A stretch of DNA of 64,000 nucleotides from DATJLY01 sp963729295 (GTDB lineage Bacteria > Pseudomonadota > Alphaproteobacteria > ATCC43930 > CGMCC-115725): assembly GCA_963729295.1 (NCBI GenBank), contig CAVSNJ010000025.1:124001-188000 (forward strand). The letters run 5' to 3'. Below the pieces are notes generated by a model. It ran no database searches. It saw only the letters and a list, made by a program, of their open reading frames with translations, and had not been told where the DNA came from. Made by a program: the position numbers and the translations under genes. Each line of letters starts with the position of its first letter. Position 1 is the stretch's first letter. Positions 33,218 through 41,400 of this stretch are shown piece after piece.

Positions 33218-34168
33218 TCAGAACTTCTTCTTGAGGCGCTCGGTCGCGGCGACGAGCTGGCTGCGGATGCCGGGCTCCATCGCCGAATGGCCGGCGTCCG
33301 GGACGACGATGTACTCGGCCTCGGGCCAGGCGCGCGCCAGCTCGTCGGCGGTCACGATCGGGCACACCATGTCGTAGCGGCCCTGCACGATCGCCCCGGG
33401 CAGATGGCGGATGCGGCCGACCCGGGCGACCAGATCGGCGTCGGGGCCGATCACCTCGGCGCGGAAATAATGCGCCTCGATCCGGGCGAGGCCCAAAGCC
33501 ATGCGGTCCTCGCCGAACGCCGCGACCGTGTCGGGGCTCGGCAGCAGGGTCGAGCACGCGCCCTCGTAGGTGCTCCAGGCGCGCGCCGCCGGCATGTGCG
33601 CGGCGGGCGCGGGATCGACGAGGCGGCGGTGATAGGCGGCGAGGAGGTCGCCGCGCTCCCCCTCCGGCACGAAGCCGGAAAACGCCCGCCAGGCCTCGGG
33701 AAAGACCGTGCGGATGCCATAGAGGAACCAGTCGATCTCGGCCCTGCGGCAGAGAAAAATGCCGCGCAGCACGAGGCCGCGGCAGGCGTCCGGATGGGCC
33801 TCGGCATAGGCCAGCGCGAGCGTCGAGCCCCACGAGCCGCCGAACACGGCCCAGCGCTCGATGCCGAGATGGCGGCGCAAGGTCTCGATATCGGCGATCA
33901 GGTGCGCGGTCGTGTTGTCCTTGAGCGAGCCCAACGGCTGCGAGCGGCCGGCGCCGCGCTGGTCGCAGATCACGATGCGATAGTGCGAGGGATCGAAGAA
34001 GCGGCGATGCGTCGGCGTCGCGCCCGCGCCGGGGCCGCCGTGCAGGAACAGGATCGGCACGCCCTGCGGGTTGCCGCATTGCTCCCAATACATCGTGTGA
34101 TGGGAATCGAGCGCCAACATGCCGGTCGTATAGGGCTCGAGCGGCGGATAGAGGTCCTGACGATACAT
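33218..34168 (-). CDS. pip: Proline iminopeptidase
   Basis: 316-residue alpha/beta-hydrolase (peptidase S33) that removes N-terminal proline. Oxyanion-hole motif FLHGGPGAGATP, DQRGAGRS, the nucleophile elbow GGSWGSTLALAYAE, the catalytic Asp region GRYDMVCP and His in VPDAGHSAMEPG are all present. N-terminus YPPLEPYTTGMLALD is typical of the Xanthomonas/Neisseria type. Monocistronic, cytosolic or periplasmic; no signal peptide is seen. Confidence 0.95.
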   Translation of the reverse strand: MYRQDLYPPLEPYTTGMLALDSHHTMYWEQCGNPQGVPILFLHGGPGAGATPTHRRFFDPSHYRIVICDQRGAGRSQPLGSLKDNTTAHLIADIETLRRHLGIERWAVFGGSWGSTLALAYAEAHPDACRGLVLRGIFLCRRAEIDWFLYGIRTVFPEAWRAFSGFVPEGERGDLLAAYHRRLVDPAPAAHMPAARAWSTYEGACSTLLPSPDTVAAFGEDRMALGLARIEAHYFRAEVIGPDADLVARVGRIRHLPGAIVQGRYDMVCPIVTADELARAWPEAEYIVVPDAGHSAMEPGIRSQLVAATERLKKKF

Positions 34169-34277
34169 GCGCGCAGTCTAATAAGGAGAAGCGAACGACG
34201 GCAACAAGCGGCACGTTCTTTGCCGTGGCATCTCGCTCGGCTATGGTAGGCAGAGAAACGGAAACAGGGAGGCTCGC

Positions 34278-35498
34278 ATGACCAGACAAATCGATCGGCG
34301 CCGCTTCGGCATGGGCGCCGTTGCCACCGGCGCGATCCTTGCTGCGCCCGCCATCGTGCGCGCGCAAGGCGGACGCTTGCGCATCGGCAACCTCCTGCCG
34401 ACCTCCGGCTTCGAGGCCCTGACCGGCCAGTTCTGCCAAGGCGGCATCGACCTCGCCAAGACCATGGTGAAGGATCTGGGCTACGACTTCGAGGTCGTCG
34501 ACGCCGACACCGAATCGAAGCCCGAGACCGCCCGCACCCAGGCCGAGAAGCTCATTCGCGACGGCTGCCACGTCCTGCTCGGCGCCTTCAATTCCGGCCA
34601 GACCCTCGCCATCGCCCAGGTGTGCGAGCAGAACGGCATCCCCTTCGTCGCCGACATCGCCGCCGATCCTGCCATCACCAACCAGGGCTTCAAGTTCGTC
34701 TTCCGCAATTTCCCGACCGCGATCATGCTCGGCAACAACGGTCTCGCGCTCTTCGCCGAGCTCTTCAAGGTCACGCACACTGCGCCCAAGACGGCCGTGC
34801 TGATGCATGTCAACGACACGTTCGGCGAGGCGATGGTGAAGGGCATCGACGGCTACGACCAGAGGGTCGGGCTGCCCTTCAAGATCGTCGAGAACATCGG
34901 CTACTCGCCGCAGACCAACGACCTCTCGGCCGAAGTCGCGAAAGCGAAGGCGGCCAATGCCGATCTCCTCGTCGTCGTGCACCGCCTCAACGACATCATC
35001 CTGATGATCCGCGAAATGGTGAAGCAGCGCTATCAGCCGATGGGCATCATCAGCCCCGGCAGTCCCGGCATGCAGTTCAAGCAGTTCTTCACCTCGCTCG
35101 GCAAATACGCCAATTACTGCATCACCAATCAGCCCTGGATGGACCCGAAGCAGCCCTTGGCGGGGCGCGTCCAGGCGGCCTACGAGAAGGCGCATCCCGA
35201 CCAGAACATGACGCTCGAGATCGGCTTCACCTTCGAGGGCGTGCTGATCTGCGCCGATGCGGCCAAGCGCGCGGGCTCGACCAACCCGCAGGCATTGGTC
35301 GAGGCATTGAAGGCGACGCACATCACCGATCGCGTCATGCTCGGCGGCGCCATCACGTTCGACGAGCACGGCCAGAACGTCAATCTGCCGTCGGCCACGA
35401 CGGAGAACCTCAACGGCAAGCCGATGGTGGTGCTGCCGGAGGCGAACGCCAACGCCAAGCCGGTCTTCCCCATGCCAGGCTGGTCCGAGCGCGGATAG
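34278..35498 (+). CDS. Branched-chain-amino-acid-type (Liv) ABC transporter substrate-binding protein
   Basis: 406 residues with a twin-arginine-like signal (DRRRFGMGAVATGAILAAPA, cleavage after VRA). The mature protein has the Peripla_BP_6 fold: LRIGNLLPTSGFEALTGQFC, DADTESKPETARTQAEKLI and VLLGAFNSGQT. The full transporter (two permeases, two ATPases) and feruloyl-CoA synthase follow on the same strand. Related binding proteins in this family (R. palustris CouP, for example) take up p-coumarate or other phenylpropenoids. GGGAGG precedes the ATG. A hydroxycinnamate ligand is inferred from the operon. Confidence 0.9.
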   Translation: MTRQIDRRRFGMGAVATGAILAAPAIVRAQGGRLRIGNLLPTSGFEALTGQFCQGGIDLAKTMVKDLGYDFEVVDADTESKPETARTQAEKLIRDGCHVLLGAFNSGQTLAIAQVCEQNGIPFVADIAADPAITNQGFKFVFRNFPTAIMLGNNGLALFAELFKVTHTAPKTAVLMHVNDTFGEAMVKGIDGYDQRVGLPFKIVENIGYSPQTNDLSAEVAKAKAANADLLVVVHRLNDIILMIREMVKQRYQPMGIISPGSPGMQFKQFFTSLGKYANYCITNQPWMDPKQPLAGRVQAAYEKAHPDQNMTLEIGFTFEGVLICADAAKRAGSTNPQALVEALKATHITDRVMLGGAITFDEHGQNVNLPSATTENLNGKPMVVLPEANANAKPVFPMPGWSERG

Positions 35499-35513
35499 AC
35501 GCCGCGGCGGCCG

Positions 35514-36377
35514 ATGCCCGGCTGGGTCAATTTCGTCGTCGCGGGGCTCTTGACCGGCGCGGTCTACGGGCTGATGGCGCTCGGCCTCTCCGTCATCTTC
35601 GGCGTCGTGCGCGTCGTCAATTTCGCGCATGGCGAGATGATGATGCTGGCGATGTACGGCGTGATCCTGCTGCAGCACTGGCTCGGATTCGATCCGTTCG
35701 TGGCGCTGCCGGTGGTGGCGGCGGCGCTCTTCGCCCTCGGCTATGCGCTGCAGCGGGGCCTGCTCAACCGCTTCATCGCACGGCCCGAGCATGAGCAGTT
35801 CATTCTCATGCTCGGCGTCGCGGGGCTCCTCACGAGCTCGATGCTGATGGTGTTCGGGCCGGACGCGAGGAGCGCCGAGACCTCCTATTCGCTCGATTCC
35901 TACGAGGTGGGCACCCTCATCCTCGACAAGGTGCGGGTCTTCGCGGCGTCGGGCGCGGTGCTGTGCATGGCGCTCCTCTGGGCCTTCTTCCAGCTGAGCC
36001 GCACCGGCAAGGCGATCCGCGCCTGCGCCGACAATCCGGTGGGCGCGGCGGTCGCGGGGCTCGACGTGCGCCGCTTCTATGCGACCGCGTTCGGCATCGG
36101 CGCGGCCTGCGTCGCCGCAGCCGGCACGTTCCTCTTGCTGCTCGTCGACGTGCAGCCTTATCTCGGCGCCGACTACACGCTCCTGTCCTTCATCATCGTC
36201 ATCATCGGCGGCTTGGGCAGCATGCCGGGAGCGCTGCTGGGCGGCGTGCTCGTCGGCGTGTCCGAAGGGCTCGCCGCCTACTTCGTCGCGCCTTCGCTCA
36301 AGAGCCTCTTCAGTTACGGTCTGCTCATCCTCGTGCTGCTGGTCCGGCCGCAAGGGCTCATGGGTCGAAGGGCATGA
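35514..36377 (+). CDS. LivH-type ABC transporter permease
   Basis: 287 residues, about eight TM helices. The N-terminal FVVAGLLTGAVYGLMALGLS and VVNFAHGEMMMLAMYGVIL motif is the LivH signature, and GLGSMPGALLGGVLVGVSEG lies near the C-terminus. It starts 15 nt after the binding protein and its TGA overlaps the next ATG. Confidence 0.93.
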   Translation: MPGWVNFVVAGLLTGAVYGLMALGLSVIFGVVRVVNFAHGEMMMLAMYGVILLQHWLGFDPFVALPVVAAALFALGYALQRGLLNRFIARPEHEQFILMLGVAGLLTSSMLMVFGPDARSAETSYSLDSYEVGTLILDKVRVFAASGAVLCMALLWAFFQLSRTGKAIRACADNPVGAAVAGLDVRRFYATAFGIGAACVAAAGTFLLLLVDVQPYLGADYTLLSFIIVIIGGLGSMPGALLGGVLVGVSEGLAAYFVAPSLKSLFSYGLLILVLLVRPQGLMGRRA

Positions 36378-37348
36378 ACGGACGCCAGGGGCTGGCGCTT
36401 ACGCTCACCGGCGCGCTGCTGGTGGCGGCGCCGCTCTTCGTCGGCCCCTACCTGCTCTCGGTCCTCATCGTGTTCCTGGTCGCCGCATATCTCGGGCAAT
36501 GCTGGAACATCATGATGGGCTTTGCCGGCCAGCTCTCGATCGGGCACGCGCTCTACTATGGCCTCGGCGCCTATACGGCGGCGGCGCTGTTCTCGCATTT
36601 CGGCACGCTCCCCTGGTTCGGCGTGCTGGCCGGCATGGCGATCGCCGCGCTGGCCGCGGCGGCGATCGGCGCGCTGTCCTTCCGCTTTGCCGTCACCGGC
36701 GTCTATTTCGCACTTCTCACCATCGCGTTCGACGAGTTCACACGCATCCTGTTCGAGCATTTCGACTGGGTCGGCGGCACGGCCGGCCTCTTCCTCCACG
36801 TGGCGCAGATCAACGCCACCGACCTCCTTCATCTGCGCGGAACGCCCGGCATGTTCTATTACCTGATGCTGGCGCTGTCGGCGGGCGCGCTGTGGCTCTC
36901 GCGCACGCTTCTGCGCCGCCGCATTGGCTTCTACTGGCTCGCGATCCGCGAGGACGAGCCGGCAGCGGCGGCGCTCGGCATCGATACGTTCTGGATGAAG
37001 CTCGCGGCGGTGACGCTGTCGGGCGCGCTCACCGCCTTGGGCGGCGGCATCATCGCGTTCTACGACAACAACCTCTATCCCGACACGATCTTCTCGACCG
37101 CGCGCTCGGTCGAGATCATCACGGCGCCGATCATCGGCGGCATGGGCACGCTGTTCGGCCCGATCGTCGGCGCGTTCCTGCTGACGACGATGGGCGAGGC
37201 GATGACCGATTTCGGCGCCGAGATCGGCGTGCCGGGCCTGAAGCAATGGCTTTACGGCGGCGCGCTCGTCGCCATCGTGCTGCTTCAGCCGGCAGGCGTC
37301 TGGCCGTGGCTCAGGGACCAGCTCGGACTTGGCGGGAACAGGCGATGA
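36374..37348 (+). CDS. LivM-type ABC transporter permease
   Basis: 324 residues, about nine TM helices. CWNIMMGFAGQLSIGHALYY and the loop TGVYFALLTIAFDEFTRI identify LivM; the second half has IREDEPAAAALGIDTFWMKL and GGMGTLFGPIVGAFLL. The ATG at 36374 overlaps the LivH stop (ATGA) and its stop overlaps the LivG start. Confidence 0.93.
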   Translation: MNGRQGLALTLTGALLVAAPLFVGPYLLSVLIVFLVAAYLGQCWNIMMGFAGQLSIGHALYYGLGAYTAAALFSHFGTLPWFGVLAGMAIAALAAAAIGALSFRFAVTGVYFALLTIAFDEFTRILFEHFDWVGGTAGLFLHVAQINATDLLHLRGTPGMFYYLMLALSAGALWLSRTLLRRRIGFYWLAIREDEPAAAALGIDTFWMKLAAVTLSGALTALGGGIIAFYDNNLYPDTIFSTARSVEIITAPIIGGMGTLFGPIVGAFLLTTMGEAMTDFGAEIGVPGLKQWLYGGALVAIVLLQPAGVWPWLRDQLGLGGNRR

Positions 37349-38070
37349 GCGCGCTCCTCGAGCTCGCCGAGGTGAGCAAGCGCTTCCGCGGCCTTCTCGC
37401 CGTCGACGGCGTGAGCTTCGCCGTGCCGCAAGGCGCGATCGTCGGATTGATCGGCCCCAACGGCGCCGGCAAGACGACGATCTTCAATCTCATCGCCGGC
37501 GTCTTTCGCCCCGACCGCGGCCGCATCCTGTTCGAAGGACGCGACATCGCCGGCTTGAAGCCGCATGTGCTGTGCCACACCGGCATCGCGCGCACGTTCC
37601 AAATCGCGCGCCCGTTCGGCGCGCTGAGCGTGCTCGAAAACACGATGGTGGGCGCCTTCCGCACGAGCGCCGACCCGGCGGCGGCCGAAGCGCGCTCGCG
37701 CAGCGTGCTGGAGCGGCTCGGCCTCGCCGAGAAGGCGAATACGCCGGCGCACGGACTGACGCTGCCCGAGCGGCGGCGGCTCGAAGTGGCGAAGGCGCTC
37801 GCGACCGAGCCGAAGCTGCTCCTTCTCGACGAGGCGATGGCGGGATTGCGGCCCATCGAGGTCGATGCGATGGTCGGCACGCTTGCCGAGCTCGTGCGCG
37901 AGAGCGGCATCACCATCCTTCTCACCGAGCACGTCATGCGTGCGGTGATGGCGCTCTCGCACCACATCGTCGTCGTCCATCACGGCCAGAAGATCTGCGA
38001 GGGCACGCCCGAGCACGTCGCCGCCGATCAGCGCGTCATCGAGTGCTATCTCGGCGGGGGCGCGCACTGA
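37345..38070 (+). CDS. LivG-type ABC transporter ATPase
   Basis: 241 residues. Walker A GLIGPNGAGKTTIFNLIAG, the LivG-specific GIARTFQIARPFGALSVLEN, and Walker B LLLLDEAMAGL with the switch His in LLTEH. The ABC signature is altered: the expected LSGG-type loop reads LTLPERRRLEVAKALA, which is the usual substitution in LivG (LPYGxQRRLEIAR). The end overlaps the LivF start as TGATG. Confidence 0.93.
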   Translation: MSALLELAEVSKRFRGLLAVDGVSFAVPQGAIVGLIGPNGAGKTTIFNLIAGVFRPDRGRILFEGRDIAGLKPHVLCHTGIARTFQIARPFGALSVLENTMVGAFRTSADPAAAEARSRSVLERLGLAEKANTPAHGLTLPERRRLEVAKALATEPKLLLLDEAMAGLRPIEVDAMVGTLAELVRESGITILLTEHVMRAVMALSHHIVVVHHGQKICEGTPEHVAADQRVIECYLGGGAH

Positions 38071-38777
38071 TGCTCGAGGTGGCGAACCTCTCGCTCTTCT
38101 ACGGCGACGCCCAGGCACTCGACGACGTATCGATCGCGGTCGCCGAGGGCGAGATCGTCGCCATCATCGGCTCGAACGGCGCCGGCAAGACCTCGCTCAT
38201 CCGCGCCATCTTCGGCATGGCGCGGGCGAAAAGCGGCTCGATCCGCTTCCGCGACACCGAGATTTCGCGCAGCCCGCCCCATCGCATCTGCGACATGGGG
38301 CTGGGCCAGGTCGCCGAGGGACGGCAGATCTTCCCCAACATGACGGTGCTCGAGAATCTCGAGATGGGCGCCGTGGTGCGGCACGCGCGGGCCGAGAAGG
38401 CCGGAAGCCTCGAGCGCATGTTCGCGATGTTCCCGGTTCTGGCCGAGCGGCGGCGCCAGTTCGCCGGGACCCTCTCGGGTGGCGAGCAGCAGATGGTGGC
38501 GATCGCACGCTGCCTCATGGGGCGGCCGAGCCTCATCATGTTCGACGAGCCGTCCTTGGGTCTTGCGCCGGTCGTGGTCGCGGACGTGTTCGCCACGATC
38601 CGCCGCCTCAACCTCGAGGACCGGCTCACCGTTCTCCTGGTCGAGCAGAACGTGGCGCAATCGCTGGCGCTGGCGCATCGGGGATATGTGCTCGAGACCG
38701 GACGCATCGTGATGAGCGGCAGCGGCGCCGAGCTTCTGGCGGACGACCGCGTCCGCCGCGCCTATATCGGACTCTGA
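38070..38777 (+). CDS. LivF-type ABC transporter ATPase
   Basis: 235 residues. Walker A IIGSNGAGKTSLIRAIFG, the LivF motif LGQVAEGRQIFPNMTVLENL, signature TLSGGEQQMVAIARCLMG and Walker B LIMFDEPSLGLAP. Second ATPase of the heterodimer. The feruloyl-CoA synthase starts 3 nt after its stop. Confidence 0.94.
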   Translation: MLEVANLSLFYGDAQALDDVSIAVAEGEIVAIIGSNGAGKTSLIRAIFGMARAKSGSIRFRDTEISRSPPHRICDMGLGQVAEGRQIFPNMTVLENLEMGAVVRHARAEKAGSLERMFAMFPVLAERRRQFAGTLSGGEQQMVAIARCLMGRPSLIMFDEPSLGLAPVVVADVFATIRRLNLEDRLTVLLVEQNVAQSLALAHRGYVLETGRIVMSGSGAELLADDRVRRAYIGL

Positions 38778-38780
38778 GCT

Positions 38781-40649
38781 ATGACCGGCGCGACGAGAGG
38801 GACGACCATGCCCGAAAGCGAGCGCCGCCTGCCGCGCTTCGCGCCGGCCGAGGTCGAGCGCGAGGAGTTGCCGGGGGGCGGCATGATCCTGCGTTCGCCG
38901 CACCCGCTGGGTCCCGTCGCCCGCGCGGTCGGCGACAAGCTTGCCGGCTGGGCCTCGTGGATGCCGCACCGCGTGTTCCTGGCCGAGCGCGAGGGCGCGG
39001 GCTGGCGGCGCGTCACCTATCACGAGGCGCACGAGGCCGCGCGCGCGATCGGCCAGTCGCTTCTGAACCGCCGCCTCGGGCCCGAGCGGCCGGTGATGAT
39101 CCTCAGCGACAACTCGATCGATCACGCGCTTCTGGCCTTGGGCGCGCTCTATGTCGGCGTGCCGGTGGCGCCGGTGTCAGTGGCCTATTCGCTGATGTCG
39201 CGCGATTTAGCCAAGCTCCGCGCGGTCGCGGCGCAGCTCACCCCTGGCCTCATCTATGCCGATGACGGCGCGCGCTATGCCGCGGCGATCGACGTCCTCA
39301 AGAGTTCGGGTGCCGCAATCGCCGTCTCGCGCAATCCGCCGTCCGGCGTGGAGGCGATCTCGATCGGCGTGCTGCGCGCGACCCATCCGCGCCAGGCGCT
39401 CGAGGACGCGTTTCACCGCGTCGGGCCCGATACGGTCGCGAAAATCCTGTTCACTTCGGGCTCGACCGGCGATCCCAAGGGCGTCGTCAACACGCAGCGC
39501 ATGATCTGCGCGAACCAGGCGCAATATCTCCAGGCATGGCCATTCCTCGCCGACCGGCCGCCCGTCGTCATGGACTGGCTGCCGTGGAGCCACACGTTCG
39601 GCGGCAACAGCACGTTTCACATGATCCTGTTCAACGGCGGCACGCTGTGGATCGACGATGGGAAACCGACGCCCGCGCTCATCGAGCGAAGCGTCGCCAA
39701 CATGCGCGCCGTGTCGCCCACCCTCTATTTCAACGTGCCGCGCGGCTATGGCCTTGTGCTCGACCACCTCGAGCACGACGCGGAGCTGGCGCGCCTCTTC
39801 TTCGCCGAGCTCGATCTCCTCTGCTATGCCGGTGCCGCGTTGCCGCAAAGCCTGTGGGAGCGGTTCGAGGCGCTGGCCGTGGCGCAGACCGGGCGGAAGC
39901 CGCCTTTCGTCTCGGCCTGGGGCACGACCGAGACGGCGCCGTGCGCGACCATCGTGCATTACGCGATCGAGCGCGCCGGGAATGTCGGCCTGCCGGTGCC
40001 TGGCACCGACATCAAGCTCGTGCCCGAAGGCGACAAGCTCGAGCTGCGCGTCAAAGGCCCGAACGTCACGCCGGGCTACTGGCGCAGGCCCGATCTGACC
40101 GAGGCCGCGTTCGACGAGGACGGCTTCTATCGCCCGGGCGATGCGGCGCGGCTCGATGACCCCGAGGATCCGGCGCGCGGCTTGGTGTTCGACGGCCGCA
40201 TCGGCGAGAATTTCAAGCTCACCTCCGGTACCTGGGTGACGGTCGGCGCGCTCCGCGTCGCCGTCATCGCCGCGGCCGCGCCGGTGATCGACGATGCCGT
40301 GATCGCCGGGCACGACCGCGACACGGTCGGGCTCCTCGTCTTTCCGAGCCTTGCCGGCTGCCGCGCGCTGTGTCCCGAGCTCGGGCCTGAAGCGACGCTC
40401 GCCGCGCTCGTCGCCGCGCCGAAGGTGAGGAACGCCTTGCAGGCGGGGCTCGTGCGGCACAACGAGGCGGCCGGCGGCTCATCGCACCGCGTCGCGCGCG
40501 CCATCTTCCTCGCCGAGCCGCCGTCGATCGACAAGGGCGAGATCACCGACAAGGGATATATCAACCAGCGCGCCGTGCTGAAGGAGCGTGCGGCGCGCGT
40601 CGCCGAACTCTACGCGGAGCCGCCGGGACCCGACGTGATCGCGGTCTAG
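38781..40649 (+). CDS. fcs: Feruloyl-CoA synthase
   Basis: 622-residue ANL-superfamily ligase. It converts ferulate/p-coumarate, ATP and CoA to the CoA thioester. The AMP-binding P-loop ILFTSGSTGDPKGVVNTQRM, VSAWGTTETAPCATIVHY and GDAARLDDPEDPARGLVFDG are typical of Fcs. The C-terminal SIDKGEITDKGYINQRAVL takes the place of the usual PKTxxGKxxR motif, as in this subgroup. It closes the six-gene transporter operon. The hydratase-lyase that would follow (ech/couA) is not adjacent. ATG at 38808 is an alternative start. Confidence 0.88.
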   Translation: MTGATRGTTMPESERRLPRFAPAEVEREELPGGGMILRSPHPLGPVARAVGDKLAGWASWMPHRVFLAEREGAGWRRVTYHEAHEAARAIGQSLLNRRLGPERPVMILSDNSIDHALLALGALYVGVPVAPVSVAYSLMSRDLAKLRAVAAQLTPGLIYADDGARYAAAIDVLKSSGAAIAVSRNPPSGVEAISIGVLRATHPRQALEDAFHRVGPDTVAKILFTSGSTGDPKGVVNTQRMICANQAQYLQAWPFLADRPPVVMDWLPWSHTFGGNSTFHMILFNGGTLWIDDGKPTPALIERSVANMRAVSPTLYFNVPRGYGLVLDHLEHDAELARLFFAELDLLCYAGAALPQSLWERFEALAVAQTGRKPPFVSAWGTTETAPCATIVHYAIERAGNVGLPVPGTDIKLVPEGDKLELRVKGPNVTPGYWRRPDLTEAAFDEDGFYRPGDAARLDDPEDPARGLVFDGRIGENFKLTSGTWVTVGALRVAVIAAAAPVIDDAVIAGHDRDTVGLLVFPSLAGCRALCPELGPEATLAALVAAPKVRNALQAGLVRHNEAAGGSSHRVARAIFLAEPPSIDKGEITDKGYINQRAVLKERAARVAELYAEPPGPDVIAV

Positions 40650-40762
40650 AGCTGGCGGAAGCAGCGCATGGCGACGGCCCAGATGGCGAACAGCACGTTC
40701 TTCCTCGACCGTGCATAGATCCGCCGCGCGCCGTCATCGCTGGCAATGAGGTCGGCCACCAT
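40646..40762 (-). CDS. Possible 38-aa small protein
   Basis: ATG at 40760-40762 with GGAG 8 nt upstream opens a 38-codon frame with a basic middle (ARSRKNVLFAIWAVAMRCFR) that includes a short hydrophobic stretch. Its TAG overlaps the fcs TAG through the shared CTAG palindrome, so the two genes end tail to tail. A 7-bp hairpin lies just upstream. No known family; the 228-nt gap 40650-40877 otherwise holds only palindromes. Confidence 0.3.
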   Translation of the reverse strand: MVADLIASDDGARRIYARSRKNVLFAIWAVAMRCFRQL

Positions 40763-40772
40763 GTTCAACACT

Positions 40773-40790
40773 CCGGGGCAATAGCCCCGG
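40773..40790. repeat. CCGGGGC/GCCCCGG hairpin
   Basis: Perfect 7-bp inverted repeat with an AATA loop, about 10 nt before the start of the 38-aa minus-strand ORF and downstream of the VOC gene. No T-tract on either strand. Confidence 0.55.
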
Positions 40791-40847
40791 ACGAAGCATC
40801 TGCGCCGCGCCTTACCCAAATCTAAAGAACGCCGTCCCCGCAGCGGG

Positions 40848-40861
40848 AATTGCCGGCAATT
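40848..40861. repeat. 14-bp perfect palindrome AATTGCCGGCAATT
   Basis: Self-complementary 14-mer, 17 nt downstream of the VOC gene stop, AT-flanked unlike its surroundings. It has no loop, so an operator-type protein site is more likely than a terminator; which gene it serves is unclear. Confidence 0.45.
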
Positions 40862-40877
40862 TGAGAGTAATGCCGCC

Positions 40878-41387
40878 TTATCGCCGCGCTTGCGGCCGGT
40901 TCCACCGCTCGTAGCTGAGCGCGTCGATATCGACCGCCGTGCCGTGCCCGCGCGCCGGGCCCTGCGGCAGCGTGTCGGCGCCGGCGAAGCCTTCCTCGCA
41001 ATAGAGCTCGATCACGTTGCCGGAGGGATCGCGGAAGAACATCAGCGCCTCGATGCCGCGCCGCGTCCACAGGTTCGAGGTCGGCACGCCGCACACCGCG
41101 AGCCATTGGCGCATATGCGCGAGCTCGGCCGGGCCGACGAAGAAGGCGAAGTGCGGGTATTCGGCGCTCTTCGTGATGTAGGAGCAGCCGTCGGTGCCGA
41201 TGCCGACATCGACACCGCCCAAACGGAACGAAGCGAAGGTCGGCGTATCGACATGCATCTCGCCGCCGAGCACGTCGCGGTAGAACGCCTTGCCCTCTTC
41301 GAGATCGCGGCACGGCACGCTGACATGGGCGAAGGATTTGAGCTTCGCGGGCCCGTGCACGTCCGCCTTGGTCTTGGCTCCGTCCAT
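40878..41387 (-). CDS. VOC-family (glyoxalase/extradiol dioxygenase-like) protein
   Basis: 169 residues, two beta-alpha-beta-beta-beta modules. LKSFAHVSVPCRDLEEGKAF gives the first metal His, FFRDPSGNVIELYCEEGFAG the C-terminal Glu, and YPHFAFFVGP a second His. Members include dioxygenases, isomerases and lyases; substrate cannot be read off. Its location 13 nt after the aryl-CoA ligase gene suggests a part in the same aromatic pathway. AGGAGGATGAG precedes the ATG. Confidence 0.8.
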   Translation of the reverse strand: MDGAKTKADVHGPAKLKSFAHVSVPCRDLEEGKAFYRDVLGGEMHVDTPTFASFRLGGVDVGIGTDGCSYITKSAEYPHFAFFVGPAELAHMRQWLAVCGVPTSNLWTRRGIEALMFFRDPSGNVIELYCEEGFAGADTLPQGPARGHGTAVDIDALSYERWNRPQARR

Positions 41388-41400
41388 CTCATCCTCCTCG

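Noticed and set aside
32919..36353. Long minus-strand open frame across pagL, pip and the transporter
   Set aside because: It crosses both strands' true genes; its sequence is low-complexity antisense translation.
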